A model generated the notes under the pieces. The model had not been told where the DNA came from. It did no database searches and worked only from the letters and a program-made list of their open reading frames with translations. Below are positions 50,088 to 60,129 of a stretch of DNA of 64,000 nucleotides, piece after piece (the first letter of the stretch is position 1; every line of letters begins with the position of its first letter). Source of the DNA: Prostheceraeus crozeri (lineage: Eukaryota; Platyhelminthes; Polycladida; Euryleptidae); the NCBI GenBank assembly GCA_907163375.1, contig CAJQUW010007924.1, positions 248,001-312,000 of the forward strand, read 5' to 3'. The translations under genes and the position numbers were made by a program.

Positions 50088-52113
50088 GCACTGTACATTT
50101 TACGGACGATTATAGATGACTTGATTTCTATAAATATCAAAATTAATTCAATTTTGATAGTCTTTCGGTTTTACATAATATGGTTCATCATTTGAATATA
50201 TGCTTATCTATAAGGGTGATTTATTGACTTATTTGCGGTTTAAAAAAGGAATCTGTCATGGAAAAATGACTGATTATTTCAAGACAGAAAAATTATCTCT
50301 GCATAGATACATACTTGTTCACGGGTTTTCAATTCTTTACGAATCCGATCAGTGTCCAAATTGTACGTTTGATGAGCGCTATACTCCTTTTTTAAACTGT
50401 TAAAGAAATACTTCACTAATGTGGAGCTCGTAGATGAACCATTTCATTTAATTAAAACAAACTCAACAAAATATAATAATGCTGATTGCCATTTTACGTT
50501 ACCAAACATGCAGCACTAGATATATAGATAGTAATTCCTGTTTACTGTAGCTGTCATATAGCATTTCCTTCAAAACTCACCACTATGCAGCCCCACATGA
50601 CTCAATGATATACAATCACAGGCTTGGCATCATAAAAAAATAAATATACAATATTTGGTCACAATAATCTAATTTAGTCACAGTTAAATTGGCCTATGCC
50701 TAATGGTTTTAAGTGATTGCATTTTAATCACGACGACTCCTAGTTGCTCTCCGTTCTTTGGTGTTGCTCCATAATTACAAAAGCGATCTGAGGAGACTCG
50801 AAATGATAACGGCTGAAAGCGATTATGCAGGAGGAGGGGTTATCAGTATCATTTTTGACACAACAGAATTCTACATAATTTTGCCTGCAATACCACATTT
50901 CCACACAATAAACTCTGTGTATCTTTCAACATATTCACATATTGATCATTTAAGCTAGTTCATGATTAAACAAATCAAATCAGCGAAATTGGCGCTTCTT
51001 TAATCACATTGTGCTTAAATAATGAAATTAACATGATCGTCCAGGCTCGATCAAAATCTGCAATTCTATCGGCAAAATAGTTTCAACAAACTCCTTTCTC
51101 CTCCTGAATCTTACTTCAGCGGACCGATGTCAATGATTTGCTACATGCGACGAATGCTCTCGTCCTAGTTGCTGCTAACCTAATTCATTTGACAAAAATA
51201 CCAGACAGCCTTATTTCGCACTACATACCGGACATTGGCAGCCCTATTTGAGGGAGTGATTACGGGGAAGGAGAGCTGGATGTAGAAATTGATTATAATC
51301 ATATAGTAGGGATATATAGGTAGAGTGTCGACCCAGAAAAGTATCTGTATACAGTGAAAATTTTACATGAAAAGATTCAGCTTTTTGCGGAGAATACGTT
51401 CCCGTGGTCCAAAAAAATATTTGAGCACTTTTAGAAAAGTCAAAATTTTGCCAATTTAAATGCTACTGAGATGACGCACCCTTGTAAGTAGTATAAATCA
51501 AGTTGGATATCAAACGGAATGAATATTTGATAATAATCATCCTAACTAAGCGGAAGTCAAGCTAATTTGCAAGGGAATTTCATGGTCAGCATTATAATGG
51601 AAGTCTTCATGAAAACGTCGAGATCTTATTTTGCTTTCTTGACTGAAATTTCAAGTTTTATTTCAATTTTCACCGGCAGGATTTTATGATTCACTAAATT
51701 AATGTCTCATTTCTTGAATCTGAATAGTGATGTGGACCCATTAACATCTTTCAAAGTTGATTGAAATCATTGCCCTTGATTCCGTTATTTTGCTCTACCA
51801 GTGGCGGGTTGCTTGATATGATCACGCTTAAGAAGATTCTCTTGAGGCTCATCATGAAAGCAATAGCAGGTCATCGAGTTGCTAATTTAGCAAACATTAC
51901 CTATCCAAGGCTGTCAGACACAGACTATCTTTAAAATAATATCGTTTCCCTCTGCATTACTGTCATGATCAGTCAGTTCCGTTGTAATTTCTGCAAAACT
52001 GCAAAAATGTGCATATCTACCATTTGGTGACAAGACCACCTGTATCCCCTCGAGTTCATTCAATAAAATCGAAAGTGCATACATATTGGGGATTTAATAA
52101 ATGTGGAGTTACC

Positions 52114-52172
52114 CACAGAATTAGATTCATCTGCGCTCGCCGAAGCAGATAAACAAAATATTTGATTCTGTG
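52114..52172. mobile_element. Mutator-like element, copy C, 59-bp minimal derivative
   Basis: The ends CACAGAATTAGATTCATCTG (left) and GATTCTGTG (right) are flanked by a perfect 9-bp duplication, GGAGTTACC (52105-52113 and 52173-52181). Its left 23 bp equal the left end of copy B, and its right 35 bp (CCGAAGCAGATAAACAAA...) equal copy B's right end. It is thus almost nothing but the two termini joined. The intact duplication shows it inserted as a mobile unit and is recent. Confidence 0.85.
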
Positions 52173-52305
52173 GGAGTTACCACTCTACCTAATATACTTG
52201 CTCTATGATTATAATTAAGAAAACGATTGCGTATTTGTTGAACGATCCCTTTCTGTGCGCTCATGCAAACTCGATGACCTATAATCTCGATCGTTGTTTC
52301 TGCAG

Positions 52306-52525
52306 GCCATGAAAGTTGTGAAAACGTACGTGAGGACGAAGAGCGGTCGTCTGATAGAAAAGACAATCCTCATGACGGAGGATGAATTCAAAGAGTTCCA
52401 GAAATCCGGAGGAGACATCAATTTCCTCAAGAAATTCATAAAGTTGGAAGAGGGGGAGTCGATTGACAGATGGGAGAAAGCCTCCACAGTGTATGCTGCT
52501 TCTGACGATGAGGAGATCGCAAAAG
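52306..52525 (+). CDS. exon 5: fourth TKSGR repeat
   Basis: The acceptor is TCGTTGTTTCTGCAG and the donor GCAAAAG|GTGAGC; phase 0 in, phase 1 out. The exon encodes AMKVVKTYVRTKSGRLIEKT, the acidic turn TEDEF, a Lys-rich helix-like stretch (FLKKFIKLEEGE) and a close SIDRWEKA. This is the same plan as the three repeats of exon 4, with its own exon. It ends with an acidic linker, ASDDEEIAKG. Confidence 0.94.
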
Positions 52526-53332
52526 GTGAGCCCTAACATCTCCCTGGAAACTCTTCCATTACTTTAACAGTGTCTCCTCTTTCACCACCATGAAGAATAG
52601 AAATTTGACGAGAGACAAACGACTCTTAAAATCTATCTGAATTAATAATGAAGGCATGTAATAGGTCGATGCATTGATGAAAAGTTCAAAGTTGTGATAG
52701 AGAAAAGGGAAAAATCGGATGCTTGTCGCTCTTTCACGACAATCGCAAGAAACTAAGAGTGACAATTCCGGTACAAAATTGAAACCGGTTGACTACCTGT
52801 AAAAAATGATTTCCTTTGAGGAATAGGCATCACTACATGATGCTCTCAAGGCAGAGATGGCCACGATTTCGCATGACTTGCCATTTCAAGTTTATTTTTC
52901 TCAACTAATTTCAGCATGTCATCCACCATTGAATCTAGTGTCGCATCACGCGGTCAGTCATAAACTTGAGCAGCTACAGGGACCAAAAATGATCAAGATT
53001 ATCACCTTTAAATGGTTTGTGATATATTACCTCAGTATTCTGTGGTAATTTTCAAAATGAGCATGTAGTTTTTATAATTTGTTTGTTTTATTGATAGTTA
53101 AAATTGTTTATCACAAAATGTGGTAAAATGAATCATTTCAATAAAGATAGCAAAACTTCGCGTCATCACCGGAATTTTTATGCATCAATAACCAAATTAT
53201 TATGCATGGAATTTATATTTGAAATGACAAAATAGTTGAGATTTTTTAGTTCATTGATTGAATATTACAAAGTGAACCACGATGATTCATTTTTGAACGA
53301 ATGGCAAGACAGTCTTTACATCTGCATTTCAG
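52526..53332 (+). other. intron 5 (about 0.8 kb)
   Basis: No repeat or additional exon was recognised. Confidence 0.6.
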
Positions 53333-53417
53333 CTAAACCTGGCACCAGGATCACTGATAAAGATGGAAATGTCTACGAAATTGTCACGGATCCTATTACT
53401 GGAAAGAAGTACAAAAA
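53333..53417 (+). CDS. exon 6: linker exon
   Basis: The acceptor is TCTGCATTTCAG and the donor ACAAAAA|GTGAGT; phase 1 in, phase 2 out (85 bp). It encodes AKPGTRITDKDGNVYEIVTD followed by a Lys-rich end (GKKYKK). ITDKDGNVY resembles the IRDKDGNIIGYG core of the later repeats. This suggests that the HSYFSEVSAGG repeats and this linker share an ancestor. Confidence 0.87.
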
Positions 53418-53766
53418 GTGAGTTTGATGGATCGTTTTCCGCATGTTTCACATATTCCTCATCAAATAAAATCTTTAGATTACTTTGAAATGCAATGTTC
53501 AAAAACCGGATGAATCTTAAACATAACAGTTTGACAAGAAAATATATGAATTTTTACATATCTACATGTATCTTAAATTCCTTTTGTAATAGGACAATTT
53601 TCTCATGAATCTTTTTTCCAAGAGAGTTTGGTGCTGCAAATACAGATTCATCAAAATTTGAGCGGCATTCACGGTTGTAAGATTGTGAATAAGCCTGACA
53701 AGCCGTAATTTCATCCAATATCAGGAATCAGCAGCAGACTGAGTTCACACATCTCAGCATTTACAT

Positions 53767-56488
53767 GTACATGTATGGATCTAGTCGTTTTCGTCGACAC
53801 GTTCATATTCGGCGACATTTTTGACCAACAACGTTCGAAACGTCGATATCGTCGATCTTCGTCTTTTCGTACACAAATTGTACGATAATTTCTATAATTT
53901 CAGAAATCTCTTTGGGTATTTATTTTTTATATTGGACTTTCTATATTGAGCTCTAGAATATAGTCCATAGAAATAGTATATAGTAGACTTTTTATGGTTT
54001 TGCTATGTTTTGTTATTTTATAAATATAGAAATTTAATATTAGTGAAGACTATGCACTTCATTTTTCACAATCTCTTGGTATCTACTATGCATGCTTGTT
54101 CATTCATTTTATTGCATCGTAGTTCATTTTCATTAGTCCATTTTCCAGGGACAGGCGCAGTTTGATTTCAAAACTTGAATTCGCTTGAATTCGCATTTTA
54201 TTCGGTGGCTTCTTTGCAATAGGAACTGTAGGAACCTCCACTTCCACTTATCAAAACTTCGACACAACACAAACATTACTAGATTTTGTTAGTAGAATTT
54301 TTGAAGAATTTAGTTATATTACAAAAAGAACAAAAAACGATAAAAAAATAAAGAAAATGATAGAGAAGCCACTGAGAGTGAATGTAAGGCAAGAATAACA
54401 CAATATAACGTAACATCACAGCAAATTACAGTACCAACAGTCAAATGTTGATCTAAAATATAGTTGATAATAAAGAAAAATGAAACAAATGAAGGACAAA
54501 CAAAGATGTCATGAGAGAAAGTGTACAGAGCATAGAACCATGAATAAATCGTGCACAAGAAATATCGTGCAAAAGAAAGACCGAAGAAGTTTTTACCCAT
54601 CAACACTTGAAAGCTGTCAAACTTCACGCACCATCAAACGTCGACACAGACTCGTCGAGCCAGACACGTTGGAAAACGTGCAACTAGATGACTGTTAAAT
54701 GACAGTTGCAGAAGAAAAAGTTTACAAAGAGATGAAACTGTAAAAAAAACGAAAGACAGATCATTCTGGGGTGGGAAACAGAAATGAACTTTAAAGCGTA
54801 TATGGGTTGCAAAGAATGATATGGGCATGCTACGACTGAAATCGAAGAATATCTCCCTTCTATTGACTGATAAATGACGAATGCACTTATCATTCAGGAA
54901 CAGATGTCTCAGAAATTTGTTGATGTCATTAAATCTGAATGGAGTATTACAAGAAATTATGGTCGAATCCATTAGATCAAACTTGTCATTAGGAATGTTG
55001 GTTGCAGAAAATGTATGGTTGCATGTCATTTTTGAGCTGCATCAGTCCAAAATGTTGAGTGTCTAGTTTCCTGATGAAGAGTCAAATTCTTAGATATCCA
55101 TTTAGCTCAAGCCTTGAACAGGAAAGAAAAAAAAAGGTTGATACAAAAGTCCAAAAGAAATTATCATCCAATTTTCCTAAGTGTCAAAATGATGGTAGCC
55201 ATTTCTTCCCAAAACGAAAGTGACATTGTGAAACCTTCAAAGAAATCAGCACCTTTAAATGAGCAAAAACTAACTGATTATTTTTTCAAAACTTTTGTGG
55301 CTGGCAAATTATAACGGCATTTATTTCTCAAAAGAAGTGACAAGGAGATGTCCAAAACAATGAATTGACCTTGTGGAATGTGTTTGAAGTATCTACGAGA
55401 AGGTAGTGGATCGCACCGTGGGCAGCTAATCGTTTTAGTAACCATATAGAAATACATAATCGGGGGACGTAGCCATGATTTGGGCAAAAAAATGTTTGAA
55501 CATACGAAAAGGTTTCAAACGCAATGGAGCAAAATATTAAAAAGCCATAAGCAAGGAGCATAATCGGCGAAAAAGTCAAAGAAAAGCGACCGAACAACTA
55601 AATTTGTTATTGAACAACCACAATTAATATTCAGATGGAGAAATGCCCGTGATGGATTACTGCAAAGCAGAGTCAATGAATATGTTGTGAACTGCTGAAC
55701 TGCATTTAACCTTGACATTTATTGAAATGATGCGTACAATTTACAAGTTCGAGTTTAAGAATATTTCAGAATGAATATTACATGTATAGTAAAAAAACTT
55801 AATCACATTGATATTTGAGAATAAAATAATCATTTTTGTCTCACATAGTTTCATTTTTTTCAGAACAAATGAAATTAAATATACAAACCAAATTAAGAGT
55901 TTCGATGAATATTGAGAGATTCAATAAAATCATTTATTGTAAATTTCCATTACGAAGTTCATAATAAGAAACAAGTAAACAAATATTACATAATTTGAAA
56001 TAATTAAACTTAATTCAGCTAAAATTAAAGTTGATAAGAAAATTAGAATTTACATCAATGAATTAAGCAAAAATAGAATCTAGTTTGAAAGATTGTGCAA
56101 GTATTATCTAATTTAATAAGAAATTAATATAAGAAAAGTGCAAGTTATAAACAATAAGTTATCCAATAATTATTTAAAAGAATTAATAAAGATATGCGCA
56201 AAGTTTATATCTTAAATGTTATATTATAAATTAATATTATATAATAAAAAGAAATGTGCAAGTTATATCTAATTTTATCATTAAATTAATATAGAAGATA
56301 TAAAAACAAATGCACCATTTTAATATATTTATCCATTAAAATTAAATTATTATGAAAGCATAAGAATGGAACGAAAATGAACTTGAGATTCGATAAAACT
56401 TGTCGATCGAATGAACGTGTCGACGAAATGAACGTTCATAGTGTCGACGATATGAACCTGTCGACGAAAAGTACGACTCCCACATGTA
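53767..56488. mobile_element. 2.7-kb DNA-transposon-like element with TCGTCGACA subterminal repeats
   Basis: Both ends carry, in inverted orientation, TTTTCGTCGACA followed by [CG]GTTCATAT and then TCG[TG]CGACA. At the right end the GTCGACGA motif recurs four times. The outermost bases (ACATGTATGGAT / ACATGTGGGAGT) are only partly alike, and no target duplication was fixed. Interior frames include a plus-strand basic, Cys-containing one (54480-54698) and one ending NEQKLTDYFFKTF (to 55,314), and a minus-strand one with ISCPRCDPLPSRRYFKHI (55278-55487). None matches a transposase I know. Family unresolved; hAT-like by the repeat layout. Confidence 0.55.
56088..56335. repeat. diverged AT-rich tandem repeat, ~55-60-bp unit
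   Basis: About four degenerate copies of a unit with TGTGCAAGTTATATCTAA then AATTAATATA. They lie inside the transposon-like element, within an extremely AT-rich stretch (about 55,740-56,350). Confidence 0.5.
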
Positions 56489-56849
56489 TATACTACCATT
56501 TCGGAGCCAATTTTAGATGTGCAATTGGCGCATTAGGTTGATTGCCTCGGGTGTCCGATCCTCAAACCTGGGGGAGAAGAGACAAGCGAAGAGTAAGCAA
56601 GTAAGAGTATTCAGCAGCTAGCTGCTAGCATGACATTTATATTTCTCTCTTACGGCTTCACAACGCTTGATTTCGTACAGTTTTCTAAAGAATTTCATTG
56701 CTTTTGTACTAATTCTTTAATAAGTCTCAAGATTTACATCTTTGCCTCGTGATTTTCATTTTTCAAACAAAACATGTGGCAAACATTGTTTAATCTTATA
56801 TGTATATTGTATGCATCACAATACTTCAATGTTTTCAGAGTGAAGTGCT

Positions 56850-57090
56850 ATAACTGGGCTAAATTCGATTAGCAGCACTGGGAATTCTGCCATCGAGTAG
56901 GGCCGAGAATTCGGATAGCGAGTAGGTTCGAGAATTTAGATAGTGAGAAGAACTGGGAATTCGGATAGCGAGTATGGCCGAGAATTTGGACAGCGACAAG
57001 AACTAAGAACTTAGCTAGCAAGAAAGACTGGGAATTCCGCTAGCGAGCTGGACTGGAAATTCGGCTGGCGAGTAGGGCCGAGAATTCTGT
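56850..57090 (+). repeat. minisatellite, 25-bp unit, about 9 copies
   Basis: The unit is GAGTAGGGCCGAGAATTCGG plus ATAGC, with substitutions between copies and one shorter unit near the start. It contrasts with the AT-rich flanks by its G-rich plus strand. It ends 228 bp before exon 7, within intron 6. Confidence 0.9.
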
Positions 57091-57317
57091 TTCACTCCCT
57101 TTATGTGGTTGAAGCTCATCCCTCTTCCTTCAATACATATATCTGGAAATGTTCTGGAGGAAATGTCCTTAAGTTTATCGTCATATTTTAAAACACACGT
57201 TTCTTCCTTATATTTTCCTCCAACGTGTACTTTTCTTAAACGTTGCTTTGTTGGAATGATGCTCTATCTATGTCTCTGTGTCCAATGTCAATTGGATCAG
57301 TTACATTTGTCTTTCAG

Positions 57318-57455
57318 GAAAATTGGGAATGTCAATGATCCCAACAGCGTCAGTTACAAGACGAAGGATGGCCGTGTCATCACACAAAAGGATATTGAGA
57401 AGCGGAAAGCACAGAAAGCGGGGAAACGTGATCCAGACAGTGAGAGTGACTACAG
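57318..57455 (+). CDS. exon 7: linker with VITQKDIE motif
   Basis: The acceptor is TTTGTCTTTCAG and the donor GACTACAG|GTATTT; phase 2 in and out (138 bp). It encodes KIGNVNDPNSVSYKTKDGRV, then ITQKDIEKRKAQKAGKRDPD and SESDYR. It is hydrophilic and Lys-rich. The ITQKDIE stretch reappears, altered, in the candidate cassette at 61352-61456. The end, DPDSESDYRSY, starts the first of the Ser/Tyr-rich repeats that continue in exon 8. Confidence 0.9.
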
Positions 57456-57651
57456 GTATTTCCCATTTATATATAATTCACTTTCCTTGCCTATGTTGCT
57501 CATTTCTGATGTCGCTGTTTCGTTTATCACCACCACTACCGCACGTGTCGCGATCTCGTCTTTATTTGCGACCGCTGCATTGGCGGCGTCTTTTGCCTGT
57601 TCTACGGTGTCCCCGAATACCTTATCCATCTCCCATCTCTTCCCCCGGCAG

Positions 57652-58130
57652 CTATCGAAGTGTATACTCCGCTGGCGGCACTCGGCACGTCCGCAGGCGG
57701 AAGAAGAATGCCGATGGGACATACGGAGAAGACGAATCGTACCACAGCAGTCAGGACGAGGATGGTGCGGCACGGAGGCGTCGAAGAAGGAGAGACAGAC
57801 GTCATGGTGCGGACAGCGCCCATTCGTATTACAGCGTTGTGAGTGAAGGAGGAACTCGACACGTGAGGAGGCGGAAGAGGAATGCCGATGGGACGTACGG
57901 CGATGATGAATCTTATCACTCGGAAGACAGTGCAGTCTTTGCCGCAGCTGAGAAGGCCATCAAGCAGAAGCAGAAGAAACTGAAGGAGAGGGTTCATGGT
58001 TCAGACAGTGAACATTCTTACTTTAGTGAAGTCAGCGCAGGAGGAACGAGGACGCGAAAACGGAGGAAAAGAATCCGTGATGAACACGGCAACATCATCG
58101 GCTACGGCAAAATGGAAGAGTACAGCAGTG
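57652..58130 (+). CDS. exon 8: three basic Ser/Tyr-rich repeats
   Basis: The acceptor is CTTCCCCCGGCAG and the donor AGCAGTG|GTGAGT; phase 2 in, phase 1 out (479 bp). Three related units occur: SYRSVYSAGGTRHVRRRKKN with NADGTYGEDESYHSS; HSYYSVVSEGGTRHVRRRKR with NADGTYGDDESYHSE; then, after a Lys/Gln-rich helix-like stretch (EKAIKQKQKKLKER), SEHSYFSEVSAGGTRTRKRR with IRDEHGNIIGYGKMEEYSSG. An Arg run (ARRRRRRRDRR) separates units 1 and 2. It is strongly basic and likely disordered, with many candidate phosphosites and a possible nuclear localisation or nucleic-acid-binding role (inference). The unit 1-2 type (NADGTYG) and unit 3 type (IRDEHGNIIGYG) are variants of one repeat. Confidence 0.95.
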
Positions 58131-59943
58131 GTGAGTAGGTCAATGAGTGCGTGGCATCCCTTTCACTCTTTCAACTCTTCATTAATCTGGCTACGATATA
58201 TTCGACAAATCGTTCGAAATGAAAGTACCACGAGATATTTTCCAATCTATTTAGGACTCACCAGTCTTGGGTAGCTTTGGGTTTAGAAGACACGCATTTC
58301 CATTCTATGACCTCACGGCCAACGGCTCATGTCTTGAGAGCGGAAGACTGTAGCTCTTCATTGCACAAACACCTTCAGCGGTTGCTGCATAATATCCGCC
58401 CTCAACTTGTGTAAGTCCATGCTTCACTATCTAGTCTGGGCAAAATACATTTTAACCCGCCACAAATTGCAATACTAGTTTCAAGGGCGACTTCATTTTG
58501 TGGTGAAAATCGCTTGTTATTTTATCAATTTTTTGATTTTTGATTTTATTTTTTTATCGATAAGCGATTATTTTCTTCAGATGATGAGTTGACTTACAGC
58601 TGGAAGCTGGTCACGGCCTTATCATGGGTCCTCGGCCGGCATTGATCTTAACAGAAGCCCCAATACCATGCAGACCTATATAAGCCTATAAAATTAAATC
58701 ACCTCGATGAATGATAATGTTTTTTGTGTAACTGAACTTTAGAAAAGTAATTGTTGGGCCACATTTTCTAGAAAAATAGACTTTTGTATGCATAATCATC
58801 ATAATATTAAGTAGTAGATACATTCGATTGCATCAATATCCATAGACATTTGTAATTAAGGCTATACTGTACGTCAAAGATAGACAGCAAACTTTCCAGT
58901 GTCAAGTCAAAATGGTCTTCGTGCGAAAGTCACAAAATAAATTTTATTAACAGAAACTATTTCGGCAGCATCTAAAACTTTGTTTTCTGTCAGAATTTTA
59001 ACCAAAAACTCAGCCTCAGACAGCTTGAGACTAGGCCTATTTATGCCTACTTGCACGAGCTGTCAGAAATTATTGATTTTCTGGCTAAAACTTTAACAGA
59101 AACCTAGGTTATATATGTTGCTGAAAACGCCTCTGTTACTAAAATTTCAATTTGTGGCTTTCCCTTAGACAGTTTTATCAAAACCTAGTTTCAGAACTAT
59201 TTTCTAAAAACACCATTTTGACCTGGAACCAAATTTCCCACTGACATGTCTCATTAAAAAATTACTATTCTTAGTTTCTTGCTAAATACTACCGATGGCG
59301 AAAATATTTATGACAATTGAAGACTCAATCAGTGGTGGACTTGTTTTCCAAGACCGGTCTATAGGTGTCGCCTTTCAATTATCGCTTCAATTAGATTTGC
59401 ATATAGCTTTTCCAACTATTGCATTGAAGCTTTGCCTATGTCTAGTTTAGTTTAATACTATCTGAATTAGAACATTTCTGCATCGCTTGCTAGAACATCC
59501 ACACCGTAGTTGCATCAATTATTGTTTTTCTGTTAAACTATCCTGAAGTTTTGACACAGTCATACTTGTTTGTGATCAAGTAATGTAATCGAATTAAGCC
59601 AGACCCGTCCGCGGCCAACATTCAGCAAATTTCATCCAGTTCTGCTATGGCTTGTGGTGAGGAGCTTGTGTTCCTTTAGCTCTTATAAGAATTTGGCACA
59701 ATGTTTCAACTGCTAGTGAGCCAAATGCCACAGAATAAGTCAAGCGGGAATTGCTTCTTCTATTTTCCTAGCATTTGCTCTCTACATTCTTAGCACTTTC
59801 TCCGCATCTATTCCGGAACGTCGACAATCATGCTCACCACTCCCCATTTTGAATTTCTCTTATCCAAACAGTAATTTTCCCATCCCTGCGAACGCTTGCA
59901 CCTCCTCATGCCCATTCCTTGTTATTACTGTTGATTCTCGCAG
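58131..59943 (+). other. intron 8 (about 1.8 kb)
   Basis: No transposon, RNA or further exon was recognised. Confidence 0.55.
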
Positions 59944-60129
59944 ACTCCGATGGAGGAAACAAGAAAAAGAAAGGAAAGAAAGGGAAAAAAGATCATGGCT
60001 CGGATAGTGATCATTCCTACTTCAGCGAAGTTAGCGCCGGTGGTACGCGAACACGAAAAAGGCGTCAACGAATCAGAGACAAAGATGGGAAGGTCATTGG
60101 TTACGGAACTGTGGAAGACTACTCATCAG
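59944..60129 (+). CDS. exon 9: one HSYFSEVSAGG repeat
   Basis: The acceptor is TTGATTCTCGCAG and the donor CATCAG|GTAAAT; phase 1 in and out (186 bp). It opens with a Lys run (NKKKKGKKGKKDHG), then SDSDHSYFSEVSAGGTRTRK, then IRDKDGKVIGYGTVEDYSSG. The layout and symmetric phase are identical to exon 10. Exon 9 could be skipped, or inserted in more copies, without disturbing the frame. Confidence 0.95.

Larger units (their letters stand above)
45776..52305 (+). other. intron 4 (about 6.5 kb)
   Basis: The largest intron after the first, with a 29-bp minisatellite (46173-46563), a Tc1/mariner element (48291-49424), an unassigned 123-codon frame (49716-50087) and Mutator-like copy C (52114-52172). 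The rest (46,564-48,290 and 50,088-52,113) has nothing recognised. Confidence 0.6.
53418..57317 (+). other. intron 6 (about 3.9 kb)
   Basis: The intron is filled mostly by a 2.7-kb transposon-like element (53767-56488) and a 25-bp minisatellite (56850-57090). The short rest holds nothing recognised. Confidence 0.6.

Noticed and set aside
57103-57846. 247-codon frame on the plus strand
   Set aside because: It reads through intron sequence and, after the exon 7/8 boundary, is in the wrong frame for exon 8. Only the spliced exons 57318-57455 and 57652-58130 are supported.
57602-57997. 131-codon minus-strand frame
   Set aside because: It is a shadow of the GC-rich, Arg-coding exon 8 on the opposite strand.
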